Position numbers and translations under genes: made by a program. Below the pieces are notes generated by a model. That model saw nothing but the letters and a program-made list of their open reading frames with translations, searched no databases and was not told the origin of the DNA. Below are positions 37,663 to 47,043 of a stretch of DNA of 64,000 bases, in pieces (positions within the stretch are counted from its first letter, which is position 1; each line of letters opens with the position of its first letter). Where the stretch lies: contig NZ_FNJO01000014.1 in the NCBI RefSeq assembly GCF_900104095.1, forward strand, positions 62,001 to 126,000, read 5' to 3'. Origin of the DNA: Ralstonia sp. 25mfcol4.1. GTDB taxonomy: Bacteria; Pseudomonadota; Gammaproteobacteria; Burkholderiales; Burkholderiaceae.

Positions 37663-38913
37663 TCAGGCGATCCGGCGGATCTTCGCGCCGACGGCCGACA
37701 GCTTGTCTTCCATGCGGTCGTAGCCGCGATCCAGATGGTAGATCCGGTCGATCGTCGTTTCGCCATCGGCCACCAGGCCGGCAATGACGAGACTGGCCGA
37801 CGCGCGCAGGTCGGTGGCCATCACGTTGGCCCCCGACAGGCGCGGCACGCCGGTCACCACCGCGGTGTTGCCCTCGGCCGTGATGTTCGCGCCCAGACGG
37901 TTCAGCTCCTGCACGTGCATGAAGCGGTTTTCGAAGATCGTCTCGGTGATGCGCGCCGTGCCGTCGGCCACCGCGTTCAGGGCCATGAACTGGGCCTGCA
38001 TGTCGGTCGGGAAGGCCGGGTATTCCGACGTCCGGAAGCTCACGGCCTGCGGGCGTTGCGGCATGGCCAGGCGGATCCAGTCGTCGCCGGTCTCCACCGT
38101 GGCGCCGGTCTCGCGCAGCTTGACCAGCACGGCGTCCAGGATCAGCGGCGGGATGTCGCGCACGACGATGTCGCCCAGCGACGCGGCGGCCGCGCACAGG
38201 AACGTGCCGGCTTCGATACGGTCGGCCACCACGCTGTGCTGCGCGCCGTGGAGCTTGTCCACGCCTTGCACGATCAGGCGGTCGGTGCCGATCCCCTCGA
38301 TCTTCGCGCCCATCTTGACCAGCAGTTCGGCCAGATCGGTCACCTCGGGCTCGCGCGCGGCGTTTTCCAGCACGGTCTCGCCTTCGGCCAGCGTGGCGGC
38401 CATCAGCAGGTTCTCGGTGCCGGTCACGGTAATCATGTCCGTCACCACGCGGGCGCCCTTCAGGCGGCTGGCCCGGGCATGGATGAAGCCGTGCTCGATG
38501 TTGATTTCCGCACCCATGGCCTGCAGGCCCTTGATGTGCTGGTCCACGGGGCGTGCGCCAATGCCGCAGCCGCCGGGCAACGACACGCGGGCCTCGCCGA
38601 AGCGGGCCACCAGCGGGCCGAGCACCAGGATCGACGCACGCATGGTCTTCACGAGGTCGTAGGAAGCTTCCGGCGAATTGATGTCGGCGCCGTTCAGCGT
38701 GGCCACGCCATCGACCATGTCGGCCTGCATGCCCATCTGGCGCAGCAGCTTGAGCATGGTGCGCGTGTCCTGCAGGTCGGGCACGTTGGAGAGCGATACG
38801 GTGTCGGCGGTCAGCAGGCCGGCGCACAGGATGGGCAGCGCGGCGTTCTTGGCGCCCGAGACGCGGACTTCGCCCTTGAGCGGCCCGTTGCCCTGGATCT
38901 GGAATTTGTCCAT
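37663..38913 (-). CDS. murA: UDP-N-acetylglucosamine 1-carboxyvinyltransferase MurA
   Basis: The 416-residue enzyme makes the first committed step of peptidoglycan synthesis, adding enolpyruvate to UDP-GlcNAc. It has [13 protein letters not shown] near the start and [15 protein letters not shown] around the catalytic cysteine (C116), the target of fosfomycin. It lies between a bolA-type gene and hisG, the classical Burkholderiales order. Confidence 0.97.
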   Translation of the reverse strand: MDKFQIQGNGPLKGEVRVSGAKNAALPILCAGLLTADTVSLSNVPDLQDTRTMLKLLRQMGMQADMVDGVATLNGADINSPEASYDLVKTMRASILVLGPLVARFGEARVSLPGGCGIGARPVDQHIKGLQAMGAEINIEHGFIHARASRLKGARVVTDMITVTGTENLLMAATLAEGETVLENAAREPEVTDLAELLVKMGAKIEGIGTDRLIVQGVDKLHGAQHSVVADRIEAGTFLCAAAASLGDIVVRDIPPLILDAVLVKLRETGATVETGDDWIRLAMPQRPQAVSFRTSEYPAFPTDMQAQFMALNAVADGTARITETIFENRFMHVQELNRLGANITAEGNTAVVTGVPRLSGANVMATDLRASASLVIAGLVADGETTIDRIYHLDRGYDRMEDKLSAVGAKIRRIA

Positions 38914-38978
38914 GTTTCTGTCTTGTCAGCCGGCGGGGTTGCTTCCGCCGGTGTGTTGTCTTGTGAGGTGTCGACGCC

Positions 38979-39227
38979 TTATTTGGCGCCGTCGGCCTGC
39001 CATTCGGCCGGCGTCAGCGTTTTCATCGACAGCGCATGGATCTCGGCCCGCATGCGGTCGCCCAGCGCCGCGTAGACGCGCTGGTGCCGCTGGATCAGGC
39101 GCTTGCCCTCGAACTCTCCGCTGACGATCGTGGCGAAGAAGTGCTGGCCGTCGCCCTCCACGTGCAGATGTTCGCAGGGCAATCCTTGGGCAATGTAATC
39201 CCTGACTTGTTCCGGAGTAGGCAGCAT
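38979..39227 (-). CDS. BolA/IbaG-family protein
   Basis: The 82-residue protein has the BolA fold with [17 protein letters not shown] and [19 protein letters not shown], plus the conserved [15 protein letters not shown] end. Short BolA proteins of the IbaG type work with monothiol glutaredoxins in iron-sulfur trafficking. The cysteine in [11 protein letters not shown] is a typical cluster ligand. The ATG at 39227 follows GAGAC. It lies between the ABC exporter and murA. Confidence 0.9.
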   Translation of the reverse strand: MLPTPEQVRDYIAQGLPCEHLHVEGDGQHFFATIVSGEFEGKRLIQRHQRVYAALGDRMRAEIHALSMKTLTPAEWQADGAK

Positions 39228-39261
39228 GTCTGTCTCTGTGAATTCGGTGATTTGCGGCAAA

Positions 39262-40089
39262 TCAGTGCCGCAGCTTGTAACCCTTGCGCAGCAGGCGCAG
39301 CGCCAGCGCGGCCAGCACCACGAATGCCACGACCACCACGGCCAGGCTGTGCAGCGGCGGCACGTCGGACACGCCGAAGAAGCCGAAGCGGAAGCCGTCG
39401 ATCATGTAGAAGAACGGGTTGGCGTGCGACACGGCCTGCCAGAACGGCGGCAAGGAATGAATCGAATAGAACACGCCGGACAGGAACGTGGCCGGCATGA
39501 TCAGAAAGTTCTGGAACGCGGCCAGTTGGTCAAACTTCTCGGCCCAGATGCCGGCGATCAGGCCCAGCGTGCCCAGGATGCCCGCGCCGGCCAGCCCGAA
39601 CACCAGGATCCACAGCGGATGCGCGAAATGCAGGTGCGCAAACCATGCCGTCACCAGCAGCACGCCCAGGCCCACGCATAGCCCGCGGATGATCGACGCC
39701 GCCACATAGGCGCCGAACATCTCCCAGTGCGACAGCGGCGGCAGCAGGATGAACACCAGGTTGCCGGTGATCTTGGACTGGATCAGCGATGACGAACTGT
39801 TGGCGAACGCGTTCTGCAGCACGCTCATCATCACCAGGCCTGGCACCAGGAAAGCGGTATAGCTGATCTGGTCATAGACGCGCACGCGGTCTTCGAGCAC
39901 ATGGCCGAAGATCAGCAGGTACAGCACGGCGGTCAGCACCGGCGCGGCCACGGTCTGGAACGATACCTTCCAGAAGCGCAGCACTTCCTTGTAGAGCAGC
40001 GTGCGGAAGCCGATCAGGCCGCCGACTTTCATCGATGCCAGACGCTGTTCCTCGCGCTGGGCCACATTGACCTCGACGGGATTCTTCAT
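39262..40089 (-). CDS. ABC-2 type exporter permease (YadH-like)
   Basis: The 275-residue membrane subunit has six predicted helices and the ABC-2 motif region YTAFLVPGLVMMSVLQNAFANSSSS, with GVFYSIHSLPPFWQAVSHANPFFYMIDGFR near the end. It overlaps the ATPase gene by four bases. The substrate is unknown. The YadGH-type pair lies next to bolA-murA in many beta-proteobacteria, hinting at an envelope role. Confidence 0.9.
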   Translation of the reverse strand: MKNPVEVNVAQREEQRLASMKVGGLIGFRTLLYKEVLRFWKVSFQTVAAPVLTAVLYLLIFGHVLEDRVRVYDQISYTAFLVPGLVMMSVLQNAFANSSSSLIQSKITGNLVFILLPPLSHWEMFGAYVAASIIRGLCVGLGVLLVTAWFAHLHFAHPLWILVFGLAGAGILGTLGLIAGIWAEKFDQLAAFQNFLIMPATFLSGVFYSIHSLPPFWQAVSHANPFFYMIDGFRFGFFGVSDVPPLHSLAVVVVAFVVLAALALRLLRKGYKLRH

Positions 40090-41036
40090 GCCGCGGCCTC
40101 CATGGCGGCGTTCGGCGTGCTGCCGGGCATCTCGCCCTCGCGGCGCATGATCTGCACGAACACGTCCTCCAGGTCGGCCTTGCTGATTTCCATGTCTTCG
40201 ATTTCACAACCGGCTGCGCGCAGCGCGGCCAGGATGGGCTCCACAGCCTCGTAGCCCGACAGCCGCAGGCGATGCGCGCGCTCGCCCGGATTGCCCGGCG
40301 TGCGCAGTGCGTCGAGCTCGGCCGGCAGGGTACCCTTCGACAGGGTCAGAACCAGTTGCAGGCCCGCAAACTGGTTGAGCAGGCTGCTGGTGCGGTCCAG
40401 CGCCACCACCTCGCCGAACTTGAGCATGGCGATGCGGTCGCAGAGTGCCTCGGCTTCTTCCAGGTAGTGGGTGGTCAGGATGATCGTGTGGCCTTCGCGG
40501 TTCAGGCGCGAAATGAATTTCCACAGGGTCTGGCGCAGCTCCACGTCCACGCCGGCGGTGGGTTCGTCCAGCACGATCACGGGCGGACGGTGCACCAGCG
40601 CCTGGGCCACCAGTACGCGGCGCTTCATGCCGCCCGACAGCTGGCGCATGTTGCTGTCGGCCTTGTTGGTGAGATCGAGGTTGGCCATGATCTCGTCGAT
40701 CCAGTCGTCGTTGCGCGGCAGGCCGAAATAGCCCGACTGCAGCCGCAGCGTCTCGCGCACCGTGAAGAACGGATCGAAAACCAGCTCCTGGGGCACCACG
40801 CCCAGCATGCGGCGCGCCATGCGGTAGTCGTCCACCACATCGTGGCCGAGCACGCTGACCGTACCCGAATCGGCGCGGTTCAGACCGGCCAGAATGGAAA
40901 TCAGCGTGGTCTTGCCCGCGCCGTTGGGGCCGAGCAGGCCGAAGAATTCGCCGCGCTCGACGCTGAAACTGACACCCTTGAGCGCCTGCAGGTTGCGGTA
41001 ACGCTTGCGGACATCGGTAATTTCGATGGCTTTCAT
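40086..41036 (-). CDS. ABC exporter ATP-binding protein (YadG-like)
   Basis: The 316-residue ATPase has Walker A GPNGAGKTT, signature LSGGMKRRVLVAQAL and Walker B VIVLDEPTAGVD. It powers the ABC-2 permease encoded just downstream. A TATAAT lies about 135 bp upstream. It is the first gene of the 14-kb minus-strand run that continues through murA, his and tat. Confidence 0.92.
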   Translation of the reverse strand: MKAIEITDVRKRYRNLQALKGVSFSVERGEFFGLLGPNGAGKTTLISILAGLNRADSGTVSVLGHDVVDDYRMARRMLGVVPQELVFDPFFTVRETLRLQSGYFGLPRNDDWIDEIMANLDLTNKADSNMRQLSGGMKRRVLVAQALVHRPPVIVLDEPTAGVDVELRQTLWKFISRLNREGHTIILTTHYLEEAEALCDRIAMLKFGEVVALDRTSSLLNQFAGLQLVLTLSKGTLPAELDALRTPGNPGERAHRLRLSGYEAVEPILAALRAAGCEIEDMEISKADLEDVFVQIMRREGEMPGSTPNAAMEAAA

Positions 41037-41171
41037 GGCCGAATGTCTTGGGATGGGGCCGCTTGGCGGTCAGCCTTACCTGGATTTGGGGGGCGCCCCT
41101 GAGGTTAGCCGCGCAGCACCTGTGGATCGTGTCAGGGCACTTGGGGGCGACTTGGGGACGAACAACCCGGA

Positions 41172-41177
41172 ATTATA
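41172..41177 (-). promoter_or_regulatory. Candidate -10 box (TATAAT) ahead of the ABC-bolA-murA-his run
   Basis: Consensus TATAAT in the 250-bp gap between the mlaB-like gene and the ABC ATPase gene. A -35 match is weak. This gap is the likely entry point for the downstream run. Confidence 0.35.
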
Positions 41178-41286
41178 GGGGATGAGGGGGTTCCCCCGCT
41201 CTGCCCGGCGCGGCGCCAGGCCCTCGGCCCGACGCCGTGGCATCGCATGGCCGCACGCAATGGCGCGCGCGGCGACGGATGCCGGT

Positions 41287-41589
41287 TCAATGTCGGTGGT
41301 GGTGGTGTTCCGGGTGGGTAGCCGTGGCGGTAGCCAGGCCCAGCAGGCCTTCGACCCCATAGAGGGTGGCCAGCGAACGCAACTGCGGCGACGCACCGGC
41401 AATAGCCAGCGACTGGCCGCGCTCGGCGGCAGCCCGCTGCCAGGCCAGCAGCACGGCGACGGCGGAGGAATCCACCTGCGTCAGCGCGCTGCAATCCACC
41501 GTCACGTCGCCCTGCTGCACGCGCGACAGGCCGTCACGCAGCACGATGGCGGCGTTGCGGTTGGTCAGCGAGGAGCCAAGGGCAGGCAT
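41287..41589 (-). CDS. mlaB: STAS-domain protein (MlaB-like) with His-rich tail
   Basis: The 100-residue protein is a single STAS domain: VDCSALTQVDSSAVAVLLAWQRAAAERGQ is the typical core. In the Mla system MlaB binds the ATPase MlaF and is needed for activity. It ends in HPEHHHHRH, an unusual histidine-rich tail. The start codon has no clear ribosome site. An intrinsic terminator lies between it and mlaC, so its expression may be lowered or driven separately. Confidence 0.85.
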   Translation of the reverse strand: MPALGSSLTNRNAAIVLRDGLSRVQQGDVTVDCSALTQVDSSAVAVLLAWQRAAAERGQSLAIAGASPQLRSLATLYGVEGLLGLATATATHPEHHHHRH

Positions 41590-41628
41590 GAATGGATGCT
41601 GGAAACGTGAAACGGGCTTATCGAAATG

Positions 41629-41652
41629 AAAACTCCCGCCCGGAGGCGGGAG
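41629..41652 (-). terminator. Intrinsic terminator between mlaC and the mlaB-like gene
   Basis: On the minus strand CTCCCGCC-4 bp-GGCGGGAG is followed by TTTT and an AT-rich stretch. It is 70 bp past the mlaC stop codon and 39 bp ahead of mlaB. It would cause full or partial stop before the last gene of the operon. Confidence 0.65.
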
Positions 41653-41722
41653 CGTCTGGCCATTGTAGACCAGTTTGGCCGCGCCGTGCTGCGGCGCAAC
41701 CAGAATCGCGCCGATCGGCCGC

Positions 41723-42352
41723 TCAGCTCTTGGCGTTGGCCAGTTGGCGGTTGCGGTCCTGCAGCGTCTTGATGACGCCGTCCACACCCTGCTGGTTGGC
41801 GATGGTGTTGAAGCTGCCCTTGTACGCCTCGGTCAGCCAGGCGCCCAGCACGTTGATGTCATAGACCTTCCAGCCCTCGGGCGTCTTTTCCAGGCGATAG
41901 TCCATCTGGATCGGCTCGCCCTTGTTGATGACCTGGGTGCGGATCGTGGCGTCGGTGTCGTCAGCCGTGCCGCGATAGGGACGGAACTGCACCTTCTGGT
42001 CGCGGATCTGGGCAATGGCGCCCGCGTAGGTACGGATCAGCAGCGTCTTGAACTCGTCGGTAATCACCTTCTGCTGTTCCGGCGTGGCCTTCGACCAGTT
42101 GCGGCCCATGGCGATCTGCGTGGTGCGCGTGAAGTTGGCGTGCGGCAGGATCTTCTGCTCGACGAGCTGGGTGATCTTGCCGATATTGCCGGCCTGCATG
42201 TCCTTGTCGGACTGCACGGTGGACATCACGTCGTTCACCACGCCCTTGACCAGGCCGTCCGGCGTCGAGGCGTCGGCCTGCTGCGCCTGCGCGGCGCCGG
42301 CGCCGGCAAAGGCAACAACAGTGAGGAAGGGAAGCAGCAGTCGCTTGATCAT
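41723..42352 (-). CDS. mlaC: Phospholipid-binding periplasmic protein MlaC
   Basis: The 209-residue protein has a signal peptide (MIKRLLLPFLTVVAFAGAGAAQA) and the MlaC/Ttg2D family sequence NDVMSTVQSDKDMQAGNIGKITQLVEQKILPHANF and AMGRNWSKATPEQQKVITDEFKTLL. It carries phospholipid between MlaA at the outer membrane and the MlaFEDB complex at the inner membrane. AAAGGAAAA precedes the ATG. It is 253 bp downstream of mlaA. Confidence 0.94.
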   Translation of the reverse strand: MIKRLLLPFLTVVAFAGAGAAQAQQADASTPDGLVKGVVNDVMSTVQSDKDMQAGNIGKITQLVEQKILPHANFTRTTQIAMGRNWSKATPEQQKVITDEFKTLLIRTYAGAIAQIRDQKVQFRPYRGTADDTDATIRTQVINKGEPIQMDYRLEKTPEGWKVYDINVLGAWLTEAYKGSFNTIANQQGVDGVIKTLQDRNRQLANAKS

Positions 42353-42605
42353 GTGAATTTTTTCCTTTCTTTCCGGGGACGTCACCTGCAGGGTATCGGC
42401 AGGTTCGCGCCCATCCGACAGGGCAACAACGCACCGCCATCGGAAATCATTGAAACACAGGCGTCAGCCGGGCATGGTACCCGTACATGCATTAAACGCC
42501 ACTTTCATACACTTTGTTTCAGGCCTCACAGCGCGCTCACAGGCGCGGCCAGGCATTGTCGTGACTAGGCTGGCGGTGCAGACCTTGCGGGCTGCCCACG
42601 GCGCA

Positions 42606-43397
42606 TCAGCCCTCTTTGGTATCGGATCCGACCGGCGCGGGCTTGCCGCCATCCTGATCCTGCGGCGCCTTCTGCTGGGGTTGCTGCGGCGCGTCCTCGT
42701 CGTCCTGCGACGGCGGATTGCCGTCGTGGATCAGGTATTCGCGTCGCTGCAGGTATGAATCGCGCAGGAACGCGTACTTGTCCAGCGCGGCCGCCTCGAT
42801 CAGGCTGGTGGCACCCAGTAGCTGGGCCCGCCCGTCGACCACGCGCACGGTGGACACCGACAGGCTCGCGTACCACGGCGAAATATAGGTGGTCGGGTCC
42901 ATGAAGCGGTCCACCACCATGCCGGTGCCGTCACGCACGCTGCTCGGTCCGAACAGCGGCAGCACCAGGTACGGGCCCGGCGGCACGCCCCACACGCCCA
43001 TGGTCTGGCCGAAGTCTTCCTTGTACTTCGGCAGCCCGGCCGGCGTGGCGATATCGATCAGGCCGCCCAGGCCAAGCACGCTGTTGATGGCCACGCGCAT
43101 CGTGTCTTCCGCTGCCCGCGACGGCTTGCCTTGCAGCAGGTTGTTGGCCGCCGAGTAGACATCGCTGACGTTCGAGAAGAAGTTGCCCACCGCCGTGCGC
43201 ACCGGCGACGGGATGTAGTCCTGGTAGCCCTCGGCCACCGGCTTCAGCGCGTACTTGTCGAGATTGTCATTGAACGTGGAAACGCCACGGTTGAACGGCT
43301 CCAGCGGGTCTGCCGGATTGGCGTTGGGTCCGGTGGCGCAGCCGGCCAGGGCCAGCGCGACCAGCGAAACCGCGGTCAGGCGATGAAAAGTGCTCAT
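42606..43397 (-). CDS. mlaA: Outer-membrane lipoprotein MlaA (VacJ family)
   Basis: The 263-residue product has lipobox LAGC (Cys20) and the VacJ pattern DPLEPFNRGVSTFNDNLDKYALKPVAEGY, then LPLFGPSSVRDGTGMVVDRFMDP. MlaA forms a ring in the inner leaflet of the outer membrane and removes mislocalised phospholipids. Its gene overlaps mlaD by four bases, so here the outer-membrane part is inside the mla operon, unlike E. coli where it is elsewhere. The tail is Gln/Asp/Pro-rich. Confidence 0.94.
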   Translation of the reverse strand: MSTFHRLTAVSLVALALAGCATGPNANPADPLEPFNRGVSTFNDNLDKYALKPVAEGYQDYIPSPVRTAVGNFFSNVSDVYSAANNLLQGKPSRAAEDTMRVAINSVLGLGGLIDIATPAGLPKYKEDFGQTMGVWGVPPGPYLVLPLFGPSSVRDGTGMVVDRFMDPTTYISPWYASLSVSTVRVVDGRAQLLGATSLIEAAALDKYAFLRDSYLQRREYLIHDGNPPSQDDEDAPQQPQQKAPQDQDGGKPAPVGSDTKEG

Positions 43398-43984
43398 TTG
43401 CTACCGCCCATTCCCGGCGCGGCCGGCAAGGCCGCCGCACCCGAGCCGGACGCATTCGACGAAGAAGGGGAAGGAGACGGGGCCGGGGCGGACGCGTTGC
43501 CGTTGCCGCTGTTGCCGCCGCCGGCGCCGGCATCGGCCGCCTTGTTGTACAGGAACTGACCAATCAGGTTTTCCAGCACCACGGCCGACTGCGTCATCGT
43601 GATCTTGCTGCCCTGGGCCAGCATCTTGTCGTCGCCGCCGGCTTCCAGCCCGATGTACTGCTCGCCAAGCAGTCCCGACGTCAGGATCTTGGCCGACGTG
43701 TCGCGCGGGAACTCGTACCGTTTATCCAGATTCATCGTCACCGTGGCCTGGTATTGCTTGTCGTCGAAGTTGATCGACGCCACGCGGCCCACCACGACGC
43801 CGGCACTTTTCACGGGCGCACGCGGCTTCAGTCCGCCGATATTGTCGAACTGCGCGGTCACCGCGTAGGTGTCCTGGAACGACAGGCTGCTCATGTTGCC
43901 GGCCTTCAGCGCCAGGAACAGCAGGGCGGCGAAGCCCACCACCACGAACAACCCCACCCAGTAGTCGAGCGAATTTTTCTTCAT
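43394..43984 (-). CDS. mlaD: MCE-domain phospholipid transport subunit MlaD
   Basis: The 196-residue protein has one N-terminal membrane helix (YWVGLFVVVGFAALLFLALKA) and a single MCE domain (TYAVTAQFDNIGGLKPRAPVKSAGVVVG, LGEQYIGLEAG). MlaD forms a hexameric ring on the MlaFE transporter. The C-terminal 45 residues are low-complexity (Gly, Ser, Ala, Pro, Asn), longer than in E. coli. Confidence 0.95.
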   Translation of the reverse strand: MKKNSLDYWVGLFVVVGFAALLFLALKAGNMSSLSFQDTYAVTAQFDNIGGLKPRAPVKSAGVVVGRVASINFDDKQYQATVTMNLDKRYEFPRDTSAKILTSGLLGEQYIGLEAGGDDKMLAQGSKITMTQSAVVLENLIGQFLYNKAADAGAGGGNSGNGNASAPAPSPSPSSSNASGSGAAALPAAPGMGGSK

Positions 43985-44007
43985 GCGAGTCTCTTGTCGA
44001 ATGCTTG

Positions 44008-44784
44008 TCAGCTGAACATCAGCGCGGTCAGCAGGAAATCCAGGCCGAGCACGGCCAGCGACGCCATCACCACGGTCCGCGTGGTGGCGCGTGAAACGCC
44101 TTCGGGCGTCGGGTTCGCCTCGAACCCCTGGTACAGCGCGATGAACGTCACCGCAATGCCAAAAGTGAAGCTTTTGATCACGCCGTTCAGCACGTCGGCA
44201 CGCACGTCCACGCCGCCTTGCATCTGCGACCAGAACGCGCCGGCATCCACGCCGATCAGCTGCACGCCAACCAGGTAACCGCCCAGGATGCCCACCGCGC
44301 TGAAGATCGCCGCCAGGATCGGCATGGCGATGACACCGGCCCAGAATCGGGGCGCGATCACGCGCTGCAAGGGGTTGACGGCCATCATTTCCATGGCGGT
44401 CAGCTGCTCGCCGGCCTTCATCAGTCCGATTTCAGCGGTCAGCGACGTGCCGGCGCGGCCCGCGAACAGCAGCGCCGACACCACCGGCCCCAGTTCGCGC
44501 ACCAGCGACAGCGCCACCAGCAGGCCCAGCGCCTGCTCGGACCCATAGCGGTTCAGCGTGTAGTAGCCCTGCAGGCCGAGCACGAAGCCGACGAACAGGC
44601 CCGACACGGCGATGATCACCAGCGACAGGTTCCCGACGAAGAACACCTGGTCCGAGATCAGCCGGAACCGGCGCAGCAGCGCCGGCGACAGCGCCAGCAC
44701 GGCCAGGAACATGCGCGTGGCACGGCCCAGGCCGCCCACGAACTGGCGCACCGCCGCGCCGATGGTAGTGAAGAAGCCGGTCAA
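44008..44784 (-). CDS. mlaE: Phospholipid transport permease MlaE
   Basis: The 258-residue membrane protein has the MlaE family pattern [51 protein letters not shown] and [29 protein letters not shown]. It is the transmembrane part of the ABC complex. It overlaps mlaF by four bases and is 23 bp ahead of mlaD. Confidence 0.96.
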   Translation of the reverse strand: MTGFFTTIGAAVRQFVGGLGRATRMFLAVLALSPALLRRFRLISDQVFFVGNLSLVIIAVSGLFVGFVLGLQGYYTLNRYGSEQALGLLVALSLVRELGPVVSALLFAGRAGTSLTAEIGLMKAGEQLTAMEMMAVNPLQRVIAPRFWAGVIAMPILAAIFSAVGILGGYLVGVQLIGVDAGAFWSQMQGGVDVRADVLNGVIKSFTFGIAVTFIALYQGFEANPTPEGVSRATTRTVVMASLAVLGLDFLLTALMFS

Positions 44785-45632
44785 CGCGCGCCTCCGGCCA
44801 GGAAATCTTCGGCCAGCGTGGGGCCGGCGTAGTGGAAAGGCACCGGGCCGTCGGCCTCGGCGTGCACGAACTGGCGCACGAACGGGTCGCTGGACGCCCG
44901 CAGGTCGTCGGGCGCCCCTTCGGCGGCAATCCTGCCGTTCGCAATGAAATACACGTAATCGGCGATCTGGAAGGTTTCCTGCACGTCGTGCGAGACGATG
45001 ATGGTGCTGGCACCCAGCGCGTCGTTGAGGTCGCGGATCAGGTTGGCCGTGAGGCCGAGCGAGATCGGATCCAGGCCGGCGAACGGCTCGTCGTACATCA
45101 GCAGGGCCGGGTCCAGCGCAATGGCCCGCGCCAGCGCCACGCGCCGCGCCATGCCGCCCGAGATCTGCGCCGGCATCAGGTCCCGTGCCCCGCGCAGCCC
45201 CACCGCGTTGAGCTTCATCAGCACCAGATCCCGGATCATCGATTCAGGCAGGTCGGTGTGCTCGCGTAGCGGAAATGCGACATTGTCGAATACCGACAGG
45301 TCAGTGAAGAGCGCGCCAAACTGGAACAGCATGCCCATCTGGCGGCGCACCGCGTAGAGCGCGGCCTGGTCCATGGCGTCGATGTCGGCGCCGTTGAATG
45401 TCACGCGGCCGCGCTGCGGGCGCACCATGCCGCCCACCAGCCGCATCACCGTGGTCTTGCCACAGCCCGAACCGCCCATGACGGCCACCACTTTCCCGCG
45501 CGGAAAGCGCATGGAAAGGCCGGATAGGATGGGCTTGTCGCCGGCCGCGTATGCAAAATCGACATCCGCGAGTTCGACGACGTTGGGGCCTGTAAAAGCC
45601 TGGCCAGACGGGTTCGGCACGGTAGCGGTCAC
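44781..45632 (-). CDS. mlaF: Phospholipid transport ATP-binding protein MlaF
   Basis: The 283-residue ATPase has Walker [10 protein letters not shown], signature [17 protein letters not shown] and Walker [13 protein letters not shown]. It powers lipid movement by MlaE/MlaD and is held by MlaB. It is the first gene of the mla operon, with a perfect TATAAT 28 bases upstream of its start. Confidence 0.95.
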   Translation of the reverse strand: MTATVPNPSGQAFTGPNVVELADVDFAYAAGDKPILSGLSMRFPRGKVVAVMGGSGCGKTTVMRLVGGMVRPQRGRVTFNGADIDAMDQAALYAVRRQMGMLFQFGALFTDLSVFDNVAFPLREHTDLPESMIRDLVLMKLNAVGLRGARDLMPAQISGGMARRVALARAIALDPALLMYDEPFAGLDPISLGLTANLIRDLNDALGASTIIVSHDVQETFQIADYVYFIANGRIAAEGAPDDLRASSDPFVRQFVHAEADGPVPFHYAGPTLAEDFLAGGAR

Positions 45633-45659
45633 AATGTCACCGGATTTGGACAGGCCGCC

Positions 45660-45665
45660 ATTATA
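45660..45665 (-). promoter_or_regulatory. Candidate mlaF -10 box (TATAAT)
   Basis: Consensus TATAAT on the minus strand, predicting a leader of about 20 nt for mlaFEDAC. The -35 region is not close to consensus. Confidence 0.45.
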
Positions 45666-45781
45666 AGGGCTACTACCTATCGGTCGCCGTCCCGTGTGGT
45701 GATCTCACCATTGCATGACCGACAACAATCGCGACGCATTGGTGTGGCGCCGGCTTAATACACATACTCACTAGATCACAC

Positions 45782-46870
45782 TCAGGGTTCGGCGCGCGGT
45801 CCCGCCTGGCGCAGAATGGCCTGCCATTGCACAGATTCCGAGCGGATGGCGGTGGCAAAGGCGTCGGGGGAATCGCGAACGGGCGTGAGGCCGGCGGCCA
45901 TCAACTGGGCCTGCACGCCGCGCTCGCTGGTCACACTGTCCAGTTCGGTGGCCAGTCGCGCCACGATTGCCCGGGGCGTCTTGGCCGGGGCCATCACGCC
46001 ATACCAGGCCAGCGCCCCGTAGCCCTCCATGCCGGTCTCCTGCAGCGTCGGCACCTGGGGCGACAGCGGCGAACGCACCGGCCCGGTCACGCCCAGGATC
46101 CGCAGCGCACCCGAGCGCACATGGGTCTGCACCGCGGCCCAGGAACAGAAACAGGCGCTGATCCGGCCGGCGAGCATTTCCTGCACCACTGCGCTTTCGC
46201 CCTTGGCCATCACCAGCGGCACGCTGGTTGGCATACCCCGCACCGCATATTCGGCATATAGATGCGACGGGCTGCCCGGCTGGCCATAGCCGTAGTTGTA
46301 CGACGCCGGGTTCGACCGCACGGCCGTGACCCACTGCTGGGGTGTCGTCATCGGCAAATGACCATCGATCACCAGGAACACCGGCGTAGCGGCCACCCGC
46401 GCGACGGGGGTGAAATCGCGCATCACGTCATAGGGCACCGGTTCCAGTCCGGGCTGGATCAGCATGTTGGCCTGATGGAACAGCAGCGTGTGGCCGTCGG
46501 AACTGGCCTTGGCCACGAGGTCGCCGGCCATGGTGCCGGCCGCGCCCGGGCGATTGTCCACCTCGACGGGCACGCCAAGCCGCTGGGATAACCGTTCCGC
46601 CAGCAGTCGCGCAACGGCATCGGCAACGCCACCGGCCGGAAACGGCACGATCATGCGCAGCGGCCGGGCCGGGAACGAGACCTGACGGGCCGGCGATTCC
46701 GCGCGCGCGGCAGACGGGATGCTGGCAAGCTGGGCGACCGCGGGAGGCTGAGCGAGGGCCGTCGCCGTGCATAGCGCAACGGCAACCACACACCCCGTCC
46801 ATCTTGCAGCGAGTATTGGCAACTTCGCTATACCTCGCCAAAGCCGCATGCAATTGCGTACTTCGGGCAT
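45782..46870 (-). CDS. Bug/TctC-family substrate-binding protein
   Basis: The 362-residue protein has an N-terminal export signal (hydrophobic part WTGCVVAVALCTATALA) that is longer than usual, then a linker and the family motif [61 protein letters not shown] is also typical. GGAGG lies six bases ahead of the ATG at 46870. No membrane subunits are nearby, so it is an orphan member. Ligand unknown. Confidence 0.88.
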   Translation of the reverse strand: MPEVRNCMRLWRGIAKLPILAARWTGCVVAVALCTATALAQPPAVAQLASIPSAARAESPARQVSFPARPLRMIVPFPAGGVADAVARLLAERLSQRLGVPVEVDNRPGAAGTMAGDLVAKASSDGHTLLFHQANMLIQPGLEPVPYDVMRDFTPVARVAATPVFLVIDGHLPMTTPQQWVTAVRSNPASYNYGYGQPGSPSHLYAEYAVRGMPTSVPLVMAKGESAVVQEMLAGRISACFCSWAAVQTHVRSGALRILGVTGPVRSPLSPQVPTLQETGMEGYGALAWYGVMAPAKTPRAIVARLATELDSVTSERGVQAQLMAAGLTPVRDSPDAFATAIRSESVQWQAILRQAGPRAEP

Positions 46871-47031
46871 CAATTTCCTCCGGGCCGTACCCACCGTTAC
46901 GGCGCCAAATCGGCTGAAAGGGATTTCGAGGCAGTCTCTTTTTATCTAGTTTGAGAAAATTGTAAGGACATTGCCTGGCAGCGCACAGACCGCGTAAACG
47001 CTCTCCGGGCGGACCCCAATGTGAGCGCCCG

Positions 47032-47037
47032 TATAAT
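47032..47037 (+). promoter_or_regulatory. Candidate -10 box (TATAAT) seven bases ahead of the GNAT start codon
   Basis: Consensus TATAAT followed by CGGCCG and then ATG. Transcription would start at or next to the A of the start codon, giving a leaderless mRNA. No Shine-Dalgarno motif is present. The -35 region is weak. Confidence 0.5.
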
Positions 47038-47043
47038 CGGCCG

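Noticed and set aside
37616-38827. The long open extension of hisG upstream through murA
   Set aside because: The murA protein is intact in another frame there, and HisG family homology begins at the ATG at 37615.
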